NCBI GenBank assembly: GCA_045643285.1
Contig: JAZUKN010000101.1
Coordinates: 92,131 to 156,130 of the forward strand
DNA length: 64,000 bases
DNA from: UMGS1696 sp045643285
GTDB lineage: Bacteria; Bacillota; Clostridia; Oscillospirales; CAG-272
Reading direction: 5' to 3'
Part shown: positions 32,723-39,949 of the stretch, in pieces
Layout of the letters: each line of letters starts with the position of its first letter
How positions within the stretch are numbered: the stretch's first letter is position 1
Notes under the pieces: model-generated
Told to the model about the DNA's origin: nothing
The model's database searches: none
The model's input: the letters and a program-made list of their open reading frames with translations, nothing else
Made by a program: the position numbers and the translations under genes

Positions 32723-32775
32723 TTTTGCCTCCGTTTCATTCTTATCATACCTTGGCGCGTGGAAGCGATTTTTCG

Positions 32776-33471
32776 TCAGATTTTTGTCTTTTCCGCGCTT
32801 TTCACGGTGAGTGTACCGCTTTCCGATTCTACGGTGAACAGTATCTCAAGCCCGGCGTATGTGAATCCGTATTCGCGCCCGTCATTCCTCTGATACTGCG
32901 GACGCGGATCTTCTTCGAGCGCACCGATAAGACCTGCGAGCTTATCTTGCGGTATTTTTTCTCTGATTCCGTCCGCGAAAACTACTGCCAGCCTCTTGCC
33001 GTACACCTCCGACGAGAAGCCGCCTTTTGCGTCAGGTACAGCGTCGACGTGCGGCAGATACGGCTTGATATCGTATATCGGCGTGGCGTCTGCCATGTCG
33101 ATTCCAGAAACGGTCAGCCCGTCCGAGTCAACGGAAACGAGCCGTACTACCGACAATCCGAGCGGATTCGGTCTGTTCGGCGAGCGTGTTGCGAAGACTC
33201 CGACACGCGTGTTGCCGCCGAGTCGCGGTGGACGTACCGTCGGAGAAAAGCCGCCGTTTTTTTCTGATGCAAATCCTTCAGAAAATCCCCACAAAAGCCA
33301 GAGATGCGAAAATCCCTCGATGCCGCGCAGAGCGTCCGGCGAGCGGTACTCTTCCTCGAAGATTATCTTTCCCGTCAGCTCCGGCACGATGAGCGACTGC
33401 CGCGGAAGCCCGAATTTTTCGGGAAAATCAGTGTGGATATGTGCAATAGGCTTTAGGTTAAGCGTGTCCAT
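32776..33471 (-). CDS. trmO: tRNA m6t6A37 methyltransferase TrmO
   Basis: TrmO (TsaA/YaeB) methylates t6A37 of some tRNA-Thr using S-adenosylmethionine. The 231-residue protein has the UPF0066/VirR-like beta-barrel: IAHIHTDFPEKFGLPRQ (about 8-24), LRGIEGFSHLWLLWGF (about 49-64) and the signature GVFATRSPNRPNPLGLSVV (about 90-108). The C-terminal part includes IYDIKPYLPHVDA, also conserved. The ATG at 33471 is 6 bases after GGAGG; an earlier in-frame ATG at 33528 lies in the promoter. It acts after the TsaB/TsaE pathway found at 46-47 kb. Confidence 0.94.
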   Translation of the reverse strand: MDTLNLKPIAHIHTDFPEKFGLPRQSLIVPELTGKIIFEEEYRSPDALRGIEGFSHLWLLWGFSEGFASEKNGGFSPTVRPPRLGGNTRVGVFATRSPNRPNPLGLSVVRLVSVDSDGLTVSGIDMADATPIYDIKPYLPHVDAVPDAKGGFSSEVYGKRLAVVFADGIREKIPQDKLAGLIGALEEDPRPQYQRNDGREYGFTYAGLEILFTVESESGTLTVKSAEKTKI

Positions 33472-33499
33472 GCAGTCCTCCGATGTGCGATTTTCTAAT

Positions 33500-33528
33500 A
33501 TTATATCACATCCGCTCCCGTTTTTCAA
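33500..33528 (-). promoter_or_regulatory. promoter for trmO and possibly the glycyl-radical enzyme
   Basis: On the minus strand: TTGAAA (33523-33528), a 17-base spacer and TATAAT (33500-33505). The next gene begins 53 bases after trmO with no terminator between. Confidence 0.85.
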
Positions 33529-33605
33529 CTTTGCCGGCGCTCTTTATTAAACCCGTGGGAAAATGATGTCATTCACGCGCGAATTAAGTATGATATTATA
33601 CTCAC

Positions 33606-33650
33606 GGGGCAGGTGCGGAGGTAGTCCGCGATATTGCGCCGCACCTTTCC
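33606..33650 (+). promoter_or_regulatory. large hairpin ahead of the phage-derived cassette
   Basis: CGGG-GC-AGGTGCGG and CCGCACCT-TT-CCCG form a nested stem, with an inner GCGGA/TCCGC pair competing for the same bases. It lies 37 bases before the tail-fibre start. It could be a leader structure or a protein site; no clear promoter is visible upstream. Confidence 0.4.
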
Positions 33651-33686
33651 CGAATAAAATCCGAATGAAAAAATGCGGAGGTATAT

Positions 33687-34988
33687 ATGACAGAATACAT
33701 AAAAATCTTAAATAGCAAATCCGCAGGGGAAAAAGTTATCTCACTCGGCAAACAGCACGAGAACGGCGCAACGGAGATCGTGTTCGACATTTCGGAGTGG
33801 GAAAAGGAATACGGCGGCGACGGCTTCATGTCGCTGTACGTTAAACGTAATGGCGACAGTTCCGCTTATCCCGTGCTTTTAGAGACGGACGGAAGTCTCG
33901 CACACTGGACAGTATCGGCGACCGACACCGAAGCATCGGGAGAAGGATCTGCGGAGCTTGACTACCGTATCGGAGAAACGGTAGTCCGCTCGGCTACGTT
34001 CAAGACTGTTGTCTTTCAGTCGGTCAGCGAGCCGAGCTGTGATCCGCCCGATGCTTACGAAACGTGGGTGGATACGCTCGTATCTCTCGGCGACGACACA
34101 CGCGAATATGCAGTTGATGCTCTTGCCGCACAGATCGGCGCGGAAACCGCCGAAGAGGGTGCGGAGAGCGCAAAAACAGCGGCAGAGGCAGCACAACTCG
34201 GCGCGGAATCGGCTGAAGCAGATGCGGAGAGCGCAAAAACGGCGGCAGAGGCGGCAAAAACCGGAGCTGAAAACGCAAAATCAGCCGCAGAGACGGCAAA
34301 AAACGGCGCGGTCAACGCGAGAACTGCGGCGGAGAGAGCGCGCACCGGTGCAGAGGCAGCACGAGACGGAGCGGAAACGGCTGAGTCGGGTGCGCTGAGA
34401 GCGAGAAGTCTTGCCGAGACAGCGCAGAGCAGGGCAGAAACGGCTAAAGCAGGTGCGGAGAGTGCAAAAACAGCCGCATCGAATTACGCCGCGCATTATC
34501 CGTACATAGGCACAACGAACAGGCATTGGTACGTCTGGAGCGAAAACGACGGCGGATTCGTCGATACGGGCATTGTCGCTGAGGGGCAGGACGGAAGCGA
34601 TGCAGACGTAACTGCTCAGAACATCGCCGCCGCACTCGGTTACACACCTGCCGACGAGACGGATGTCGCCGCGATCGCCGCAGACTATCTGAAGAGCGAC
34701 GATCTAGACGGTTATGTAAAGAACACCGACTATGCTTCGTCCTCACAGGCGGGCGTGGTGAAAACTAACGCGGCTTACGGTTTGGCTATGGCGTCGTCTG
34801 GAGAACTGTACGCCGCGACGAAAACACTCAGCCAGTATTCGTCCGGTTCTGATTCGCTCATTATCGGCAAAGGAACACTTGAAAACGTGCTTGACGGAAA
34901 AAATCTGAACGGTGTTCTTGACGAGACATGGACGTTTACGCTTGACGATGACACGACAGTGACAAAAACCGTAAAGGTGGGAACATAA
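33687..34988 (+). CDS. phage tail-fibre/baseplate-type protein with alanine-rich shaft
   Basis: The 433-residue protein looks like a phage tail fibre or upper-baseplate protein. Residues 1-130 form a beta domain resembling BppU-type N-termini. Residues about 150-272 are an alanine/glutamate-rich shaft made of imperfect 7- and 14-residue units of the type AETAKNGA, predicted coiled coil. NRHWYVWSENDGGFVDTGIV (about 279-298) is a module frequent in Firmicutes phage tails, and a DVTAQNIAAALGYTPAD motif typical of fibre tips follows. It has a GCGGAGG ribosome binding site. Its stop overlaps the next start (TAATG). There is no signal peptide, as expected for a virion protein. Confidence 0.8.
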   Translation: MTEYIKILNSKSAGEKVISLGKQHENGATEIVFDISEWEKEYGGDGFMSLYVKRNGDSSAYPVLLETDGSLAHWTVSATDTEASGEGSAELDYRIGETVVRSATFKTVVFQSVSEPSCDPPDAYETWVDTLVSLGDDTREYAVDALAAQIGAETAEEGAESAKTAAEAAQLGAESAEADAESAKTAAEAAKTGAENAKSAAETAKNGAVNARTAAERARTGAEAARDGAETAESGALRARSLAETAQSRAETAKAGAESAKTAASNYAAHYPYIGTTNRHWYVWSENDGGFVDTGIVAEGQDGSDADVTAQNIAAALGYTPADETDVAAIAADYLKSDDLDGYVKNTDYASSSQAGVVKTNAAYGLAMASSGELYAATKTLSQYSSGSDSLIIGKGTLENVLDGKNLNGVLDETWTFTLDDDTTVTKTVKVGT

Positions 34989-36307
34989 TGGATTTCAGCT
35001 TGGTAAAATCACTCACGATCCCCGAGGGAAAAGTAAAACAGATCGATGTCGGCGGTGTGACCGTGTGGAAAAGCGGTCCTGCGGTAATTCCTGATTATCT
35101 TTGTTTTACCGCCGAGGAGGCAGGAAGCACGATAGAAATTGCAGTAAACGGTTCTGCACCGACACTCTCACTTGAAACTTCGCCGAACGGCACGTCCTGG
35201 ACGCCGTTTGTTGCCGGAACAACGGTCATCACTTTGCAAAACATTGGCGACAAGGTGTTTTTCAGAGGAAATAATGACAAGTTTTCATCAAGTGTAAAGA
35301 ACTACAACAAGTTTGTTATAAGCGGAAAAACTGCGGCGAGCGGGAATATTATGTCATTACTTGATTCCACCGTCACAATAACAGAACTCACACAAACCTA
35401 TATCTTCATCGCAATGTTCGAGGACTGTACGTCTTTGACTGCCGCGCCCGAACTGCCCGCAACAACACTGGCGAATTACTGCTATAATAATATGTTCTCG
35501 GGCTGTACATCTTTGACTGCCGCGCCCGAACTGCCCGCAACAACACTGGCGAGTTACTGCTATCAATCAATGTTCAAGGACTGTACGTCTTTGACTGCCG
35601 CGCCCGAACTGCCCGCAACAACACTGGCGAGTTACTGCTATAATAATATGTTCAAGGACTGTACGTCTTTGACTGCCGCTCCCGAACTACCTGCAATAAC
35701 ACTGGCGAGTGACTGCTGTAATAGTATGTTCTATGGCTGTACATCTTTGACTGCCGCTCCCGAACTACCTGCAACAACACTGGCGAGTTACTGCTATAAT
35801 GATATGTTCTATGGCTGTACGTCTTTGACTGCCGCTCCCGAACTGCCCGCAACAACACTGGCGAGTAACTGCTATAATGGTATGTTCGAGAACTGTACGT
35901 CTTTGACTGCCGCTCCCGAACTACCTGCAACAACACTGGCGAGTAACTGCTATACGACAATGTTCTATGGCTGTACCGCATTGACTGCCGCTCCCGAACT
36001 ACCTGCAACAACACTGGCGAGAGCCTGTTATTTGTCAATGTTAAGGAAGTGTACATCTTTGACCGTACCGCCCGAACTGCCTGCAACAACACTGGCAGAT
36101 GCCTGTTATAATTATATGTTCGAGGGCTGCACTTCGCTCAGACTGTCAAATACCGAAACAGGGGAATACGATACACCGTACCGTATCCCGACATCCGGCG
36201 ACGGACAGGGCGGCGAAAACCCTCTTGGTGAAATGTTCGCAAATACAGGCGGCACTTTCAAGGGAACACCGACAATAAATACAACTTATTACATTGCTTC
36301 GGCTTAA
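34988..36307 (+). CDS. receptor-binding-type protein with 26-residue tandem repeats
   Basis: The 439-residue protein has an N-terminal attachment-like segment (LTIPEGKVKQIDVGGVTVW, residues 10-28), a beta-rich region to about 140, then nine full copies and one partial copy of a 26-residue repeat. The unit runs from MF to C-x(4)-CTSLTAAPELPATTLA, with two conserved cysteines and variable residues just after MF and around the second Cys. The repeat resembles BspA-type leucine-rich repeats seen in gut phage and surface proteins. It ends in a capping domain (GGENPLGEMFANTGGTF). It follows the tail fibre with a 1-base overlap and probably forms or decorates the fibre tip that contacts the target. 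Confidence 0.8.
   Translation: MDFSLVKSLTIPEGKVKQIDVGGVTVWKSGPAVIPDYLCFTAEEAGSTIEIAVNGSAPTLSLETSPNGTSWTPFVAGTTVITLQNIGDKVFFRGNNDKFSSSVKNYNKFVISGKTAASGNIMSLLDSTVTITELTQTYIFIAMFEDCTSLTAAPELPATTLANYCYNNMFSGCTSLTAAPELPATTLASYCYQSMFKDCTSLTAAPELPATTLASYCYNNMFKDCTSLTAAPELPAITLASDCCNSMFYGCTSLTAAPELPATTLASYCYNDMFYGCTSLTAAPELPATTLASNCYNGMFENCTSLTAAPELPATTLASNCYTTMFYGCTALTAAPELPATTLARACYLSMLRKCTSLTVPPELPATTLADACYNYMFEGCTSLRLSNTETGEYDTPYRIPTSGDGQGGENPLGEMFANTGGTFKGTPTINTTYYIASA
35416..36145 (+). repeat. 78-base tandem repeat array within the receptor-type gene
   Basis: Nine to ten units of 78 bases, in frame. Near-identical cores (CTGTACGTCTTTGACTGCCG and ACAACACTGGCGAGT) alternate with variable blocks. 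Unit number can change by slipped pairing or recombination without breaking the frame. Not a CRISPR: the units abut and are coding. Confidence 0.9.
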
Positions 36308-36322
36308 AAAGGTGGTGAAAAA

Positions 36323-36865
36323 ATGAAATACAAAACAATGAGACTTGTCGATTACTCAGACTTTCTCGATGAGTTTATCAAAAATCCGTACAAAATTAAT
36401 ATGGATCTCTTGACGGATGAAGGCAGAATGGCACTTGCATATAATGGAAACGGTTGTATTCCGACGGATGAGCTGCCGGACAATGTCGACGTGATATACT
36501 GTCAGCACCTCGGCGGAACTATAGTCGGCTTCAAGGACGGTATCACGCTCGTGTCGTTCACCTCCCGCGATACTCCGCCGATGTGGGAAGAGAAGCTGAC
36601 CGAATACCTGAAAAGCAAAGGACTTGACGCATGTCATGAGGATAACGACGTTCTTGTTGACGGATATAAAGTCTCGGGCGGATTCAGTAAATGGCTTGAC
36701 AGCGATATGCAGTATTACGGCATCCATATTTCGATGAATACCGATCTTGATGTTATCAGAAAAATCTGTACAAAGCCTATGGAAAAGATCCCGAAAGGGC
36801 TGTCGGAGTACGGATTCACAAGATCGGATATACTGTCGGCACTCGGCGTGGAGGACGAAGAATGA
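36323..36865 (+). CDS. lipoate-ligase-like protein in the phage-derived cassette
   Basis: The 180-residue protein resembles the catalytic domain of lipoate-protein ligase A. EDNDVLVDGYKVSGGFSKWL (residues 106-125) mirrors the LplA segment around its adenylating lysine (RNDL..dGrKisG), giving Lys116 here. YYGIHISMNTDLDVIRK (131-147) mirrors the following HGTLLL..DL strand. IYCQHLGGTIVGFKDGI (58-74) stands where LplA has its RR-x-GGG-x-VxH loop, but the arginines are absent. A partly changed active site suggests a related fold with altered activity or a structural role. Such proteins are not an expected part of tail or lysis modules. It lies 15 bases after the repeat protein and overlaps the next gene by 4. 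Confidence 0.6.
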   Translation: MKYKTMRLVDYSDFLDEFIKNPYKINMDLLTDEGRMALAYNGNGCIPTDELPDNVDVIYCQHLGGTIVGFKDGITLVSFTSRDTPPMWEEKLTEYLKSKGLDACHEDNDVLVDGYKVSGGFSKWLDSDMQYYGIHISMNTDLDVIRKICTKPMEKIPKGLSEYGFTRSDILSALGVEDEE

Positions 36866-37128
36866 AAGTCGATGCAACACTGCTCATTGGGGTCGTCGGA
36901 CTTGCGCTGTCCGTCGGTACGTTCTTTCTCGGACGTATTAGCAGAGCAAAAAGTGACGGCAGAGAAGACGGTGCGGTGCTGACAAAGCTCGATTCAATAG
37001 GCGAGAAGATCGGCAAGCTCGAAACAACGATGAACACAATAAATGTCCAGCTCGGCGAACAGCGCGACAGGATCACGCGGATCGAGACGAGAATGGACAT
37101 CTACCATAAGGGAGGCGAACAGAAATGA
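36862..37128 (+). CDS. small membrane-anchored coiled-coil protein of the lysis module
   Basis: The 88-residue protein has one N-terminal transmembrane segment (TLLIGVVGLALSVGTFFLG) followed by a basic patch and a heptad-patterned helix (IGEKIGKLETTMNTINVQLG, about 51-70). This layout is common for the small gene just ahead of endolysin in Firmicutes phages (XhlA/haemolysin-like or Rz-like), but I cannot name a family. It overlaps the genes on both sides by 4 bases. Confidence 0.7.
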   Translation: MKVDATLLIGVVGLALSVGTFFLGRISRAKSDGREDGAVLTKLDSIGEKIGKLETTMNTINVQLGEQRDRITRIETRMDIYHKGGEQK

Positions 37129-37787
37129 AATTACCGTTCAGACCGAACACACCCGTGCGGCTTGTTTCGGGTTACGGCACACGCACCGATCCCGTGACAG
37201 GCGCAGTCGGCGCAAATCACAGCGGCTACGACCTCGTAAGCGACGGAGACAGACGTGTTTGTGCAGTCGTCGGCGGTACTGTCGTACAGTCGCGCATGAT
37301 AACAGACAAAGCGAATCGCACATGGGAGTGGGGTAACTACATCACCGTTCAGGGAGACGACGGACACTACCACTACTACTGTCACCTTGCCGAAAGGGCA
37401 GTTGAGGCAGGCGCAAAAATCAAAGCCGGCGATGTGATCGGCGTTGAAGGCTCGACGGGCAAATCCACCGGTCCGCACCTGCATTACGAAGTCCGCCTTG
37501 CCGACGGGCGGACGCCGATCTCGCCGGAGACAGTCCTCGGTGTGCCGAATGAAGCCGGAAACAAAATCTACATCATCAAGCCGGAGGAAACAAAGCCTGA
37601 AACGCCGGACTACGACAACACACCGCACGAGTGGGCGAAAGATGCTGTCAAGTGGGCAACGGAAAATGGCATAATGCAGGGCGACGCGAACGGCAATCTC
37701 CGCCTGTCCGCAAACATCACCCGCGAAGAATCAGTCGTGATGATGTACCGCTTACATGAGCTGATCGAAAGAGGTGAAAATCGGTGA
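37125..37787 (+). CDS. M23-family endolysin with C-terminal SLH-type domain
   Basis: The 220-residue protein has a LytM/M23 peptidase domain that cuts peptidoglycan cross-bridges. Zinc and catalytic residues are visible: His32 and Asp36 in NHSGYDL, His87 in YYCHLAE, and His118/His120 in GPHLHYEV. A linker precedes one S-layer-homology-like module (HEWAKDAVKWATENGIMQGD, about 168-187), a plausible cell-wall anchor. There is no signal peptide, so release should need the holin encoded next. It overlaps its neighbours by 4 bases. An SLH-type targeting module on a phage-type lysin suits a host with SLH proteins such as those at 61-64 kb. Confidence 0.88.
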   Translation: MKLPFRPNTPVRLVSGYGTRTDPVTGAVGANHSGYDLVSDGDRRVCAVVGGTVVQSRMITDKANRTWEWGNYITVQGDDGHYHYYCHLAERAVEAGAKIKAGDVIGVEGSTGKSTGPHLHYEVRLADGRTPISPETVLGVPNEAGNKIYIIKPEETKPETPDYDNTPHEWAKDAVKWATENGIMQGDANGNLRLSANITREESVVMMYRLHELIERGENR

Positions 37788-37978
37788 AAAACTTCAAAAA
37801 ATGGCTGAAAGCCGCGTCAATACGCGCAGTCAGAACTGTGGCGCAGTCGGCACTTGCGACACTCGGAACAAGCGCAGTGCTTGATGAGGTGAACTGGAAA
37901 ATGGTGCTCTCCGCCGCCGTCCTCGCAGGAATTTTGTCAATGCTTACATCGTTAGCAGGACTGCCGGAAGCAAATTGA
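37784..37978 (+). CDS. phage holin, r1t/phage_holin_4-like
   Basis: The 64-residue protein starts with a basic amphipathic segment (KNFKKWLKAASIRAVR), followed by two hydrophobic stretches (TVAQSALATLGTSAVL and MVLSAAVLAGILSMLTSLAG) and the closing GLPE motif typical of r1t-type holins. It would form membrane lesions that let the endolysin reach the wall. The start is GTG at 37784, overlapping the endolysin stop, with an AGAGGTG site upstream. It is the last gene of the cassette. Confidence 0.88.
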   Translation: MKNFKKWLKAASIRAVRTVAQSALATLGTSAVLDEVNWKMVLSAAVLAGILSMLTSLAGLPEAN

Positions 37979-38235
37979 GGGAAGAGGTAAGAGGTAGACG
38001 AAGCGAACGAAAGTTTTGCATTTACTCTGAAACAAAGAGGTTCAACCGAGATGCGAAGCATCTCGACGAGTTCGTTTACGAAGTGAACTCGGTTTTTCCG
38101 CCCTGCGTGTAGCGGAAAAACGTCCCCAAACGTGCGGTTTGGATGAATTCTCCGCTATCCACTCGCTTGTAAACAAGCAGGACATAAAAATAAAATCGAA
38201 AACGACTCAAGTCGTTTTCTTCCTTGTGTTTTATG
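37979..38235 (+). repeat. hairpin-rich intergenic element, copy C (partial)
   Basis: Begins with an A/G-rich tract (37979-38004), then TTTACTCTGAAACAAAGAGG, GAGATGCGAAGCATCTCG, a long palindrome centred on GTTCGTTTACGAAGTGAAC, CCAAACGTGCGGTTTGG, GCTTGTAAACAAGCAGGACAT and GAAAACGACTCAAGTCGTTTTC. Compared with copies A and B it lacks the GGTGATTCACAAGAG part. It directly follows the holin gene. No gene is supported between 37979 and 38388. Confidence 0.6.
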
Positions 38236-38248
38236 ATGAAAAAATAAC

Positions 38249-38287
38249 GGGAAAGAGAAGAAAAAACCACGTTTTCTTCTCTTTCCC
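38249..38287. repeat. perfect 16-bp purine/pyrimidine hairpin ahead of pdxK
   Basis: GGGAAAGAGAAGAAAA (38249-38264) and TTTTCTTCTCTTTCCC (38272-38287) pair fully around a 7-base loop. There is no following T run. It ends 2 bases before the pdxK -35 box. It may be a terminator-like stop for the upstream cassette or a structural element. Confidence 0.55.
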
Positions 38288-38289
38288 CC

Positions 38290-38318
38290 TTGAAAAATCC
38301 TCACGAATGTAATATACT
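38290..38318 (+). promoter_or_regulatory. promoter for the pyridoxal kinase gene
   Basis: TTGAAA (38290-38295), a 17-base spacer and TATACT (38313-38318). Confidence 0.75.
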
Positions 38319-38388
38319 TATACCGTTATTTGTTTTTGTCTTAAAAATAAACTGTATACAAAATCCAAATCAAAAAGAGGCGTTTTTC

Positions 38389-39216
38389 ATGAAAAGAGCT
38401 GTAACAATACAGGATATCTCATGCTTCGGCAAATGCTCACTCACCGTCGCACTTCCTATCGTTTCCGCTATGGGCGTTGAGTGTGCTATAATTCCAACGG
38501 CAGTGCTGTCTACCCATACGGGAGGCTTCAAGGGCTTCACTTTCCGCGATCTTACCGACGACATACCGAAGATCGCAGACCATTGGAAAAAAGAAAACAT
38601 CGCTTTCGACGGCGTTTATACCGGCTACCTCGGCTCTCCAGAACAGGCACAGATGATAAGCGATTTCATCGACACATTCGCGCCTCCGCTCGTCTTCGTT
38701 GATCCTGCCATGGCAGACAACGGCAAACTCTACACAGGCTTTACCGAAGATATCGTAGTCGCTATGCGCAAGCTGTGTGCTAAAGCCGATATGATAGTCC
38801 CGAACCTCACCGAAGCCACATTCCTCCTCGGTGAAGAATTCCGCCGCCCCGGAGAATACGACGAACAGTACGTCCGCGACATTCTTGTAAAGCTGACGAG
38901 GCTCGGCGCAAAACAGGCAACGCTCACAGGCGTTATCTACGACGGCAAGTACCAGGGAGCAGTTTCCTACGACAGCAGAACGGGCGAGTTCACAGAATAT
39001 TTCTCCGATAACCTCCCGAAATCGTACCACGGCACGGGTGACATTTTCTCCTCTGCCATGTTCGGCGCAATGATGCGCGACAAGACAGTCGCAGAGTCTA
39101 TAAAGATCGCTGTCGAGTACACCGTTGACTGTATGAAGCACACCGACGGCGACGACAATCACTGGTACGGCGTAAAGTTCGAGGAGTGCATCCCCGACCT
39201 CACGAAAATGCTCTGA
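38389..39216 (+). CDS. pdxK: pyridoxamine/pyridoxal kinase (PdxK-like)
   Basis: The 275-residue ribokinase-fold protein salvages vitamin B6 by phosphorylating pyridoxal, pyridoxine or pyridoxamine. It shows TIQDISCFGKCSLTVALPIV (residues 5-24), AVLSTHTGGF (about 37-46), YTGYLGS (about 79), VPNLTEATFLLG (about 141) and the catalytic loop YHGTGDIFSSA (about 213, Asp base). A methylpyrimidine kinase is a weaker alternative. The ATG at 38389 follows AAAGAGG; an upstream in-frame ATG overlaps the promoter. It has its own promoter and terminator. Confidence 0.9.
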   Translation: MKRAVTIQDISCFGKCSLTVALPIVSAMGVECAIIPTAVLSTHTGGFKGFTFRDLTDDIPKIADHWKKENIAFDGVYTGYLGSPEQAQMISDFIDTFAPPLVFVDPAMADNGKLYTGFTEDIVVAMRKLCAKADMIVPNLTEATFLLGEEFRRPGEYDEQYVRDILVKLTRLGAKQATLTGVIYDGKYQGAVSYDSRTGEFTEYFSDNLPKSYHGTGDIFSSAMFGAMMRDKTVAESIKIAVEYTVDCMKHTDGDDNHWYGVKFEECIPDLTKML

Positions 39217-39225
39217 TCTCAAAAA

Positions 39226-39272
39226 CAAAGCCGCTCATACACCACAAGAGGTGCGTGAACGGCTTTTCTTTT
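39226..39272 (+). terminator. terminator after the pyridoxal kinase gene
   Basis: AAAGCCGCTCA and TGAACGGCTTTT arms with an inner CACC/GGTG pair, then TTTCTTTT. Confidence 0.85.
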
Positions 39273-39293
39273 GCGAAAATTCAAAAAATACTG

Positions 39294-39322
39294 TTGAATT
39301 ATCGCCGCGGAAGCATTATAAT
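39294..39322 (+). promoter_or_regulatory. promoter for the nitroreductase gene
   Basis: TTGAAT (39294-39299), a 17-base spacer and TATAAT (39317-39322). Confidence 0.85.
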
Positions 39323-39354
39323 CTTTCTGTAATCTCAAAAAACGGAGAAAAATC

Positions 39355-39918
39355 ATGATAAAAGAAGCCGTAACCGCGTCGCGCACTGTCCGCACATTCG
39401 ATGAATCGTCGCCTGTCAGCCGCGAAATGCTCCTATCGCTCATTGATACCGCGCGGCTGTCACCGTCCGCTATGAACGCACAGCCGCTCAGATATAAGCC
39501 CGTGACCGATAAAGACACTGTTGAAACGCTCGTCTCCATGACGAAATACGGCGGCGCACTGCCTGATTTGAAGCTCCCGCCGGACGGACACCACCCCACG
39601 GCATTCATCGCAGTCTGTGCCGATACCGAGGTCACCGGACGCTTTGCGATGTTTGACGCAGGGCTTGCGTGCCAGTCGCTTATGCTGAAAGCGAGCGAAG
39701 AGGGAATCGGCGGCGTGATCCTCGCGTCGTTCGTGCCGGAAAAGGTGGCAGAGCTTCTCTCACTCGGCGAGAGATATGTTCCGCTCGTCCTTATCGCGCT
39801 CGGAAAACCAGACGAACAAGTCCGGCTCACCGACGCCGACGGCTCGACAAAATACTACCGCGACGAAAACAACGTCCACGTCGTGCCGAAACGCCGCCTT
39901 GAGGATATTCTCTTATAA
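39355..39918 (+). CDS. nitroreductase-family flavoprotein
   Basis: The 187-residue protein belongs to the FMN-dependent nitroreductase family. SRTVRTFDESSPVSREMLLS (about 8-27) holds the FMN phosphate arginines. LSPSAMNAQPLRYK (about 37-50) is the SP(S)xxNxQP flavin motif, and EGIGGVILASF (about 118) is the second flavin segment. It likely reduces nitro compounds, quinones or flavins with NAD(P)H; the physiological substrate is unknown. A consensus promoter drives it; the next gene begins 31 bases downstream and may be co-transcribed. Confidence 0.93.
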   Translation: MIKEAVTASRTVRTFDESSPVSREMLLSLIDTARLSPSAMNAQPLRYKPVTDKDTVETLVSMTKYGGALPDLKLPPDGHHPTAFIAVCADTEVTGRFAMFDAGLACQSLMLKASEEGIGGVILASFVPEKVAELLSLGERYVPLVLIALGKPDEQVRLTDADGSTKYYRDENNVHVVPKRRLEDILL

Positions 39919-39949
39919 ATGTATACCGAAAACCAAAAGGGGAAACAGG

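Noticed and set aside
35416..36145. CRISPR-like regular repeats
   Set aside because: Units abut without unique spacers, are in frame and encode a 26-residue protein repeat; no cas genes are nearby.
34988..36307. Diversity-generating retroelement target
   Set aside because: No reverse transcriptase, accessory gene or template repeat lies within the cassette or its flanks; variation sits in tandem repeats instead.
33687..37978. Complete prophage
   Set aside because: No integrase, terminase, portal, capsid, tape-measure or repressor genes and no flanking direct repeats could be seen.
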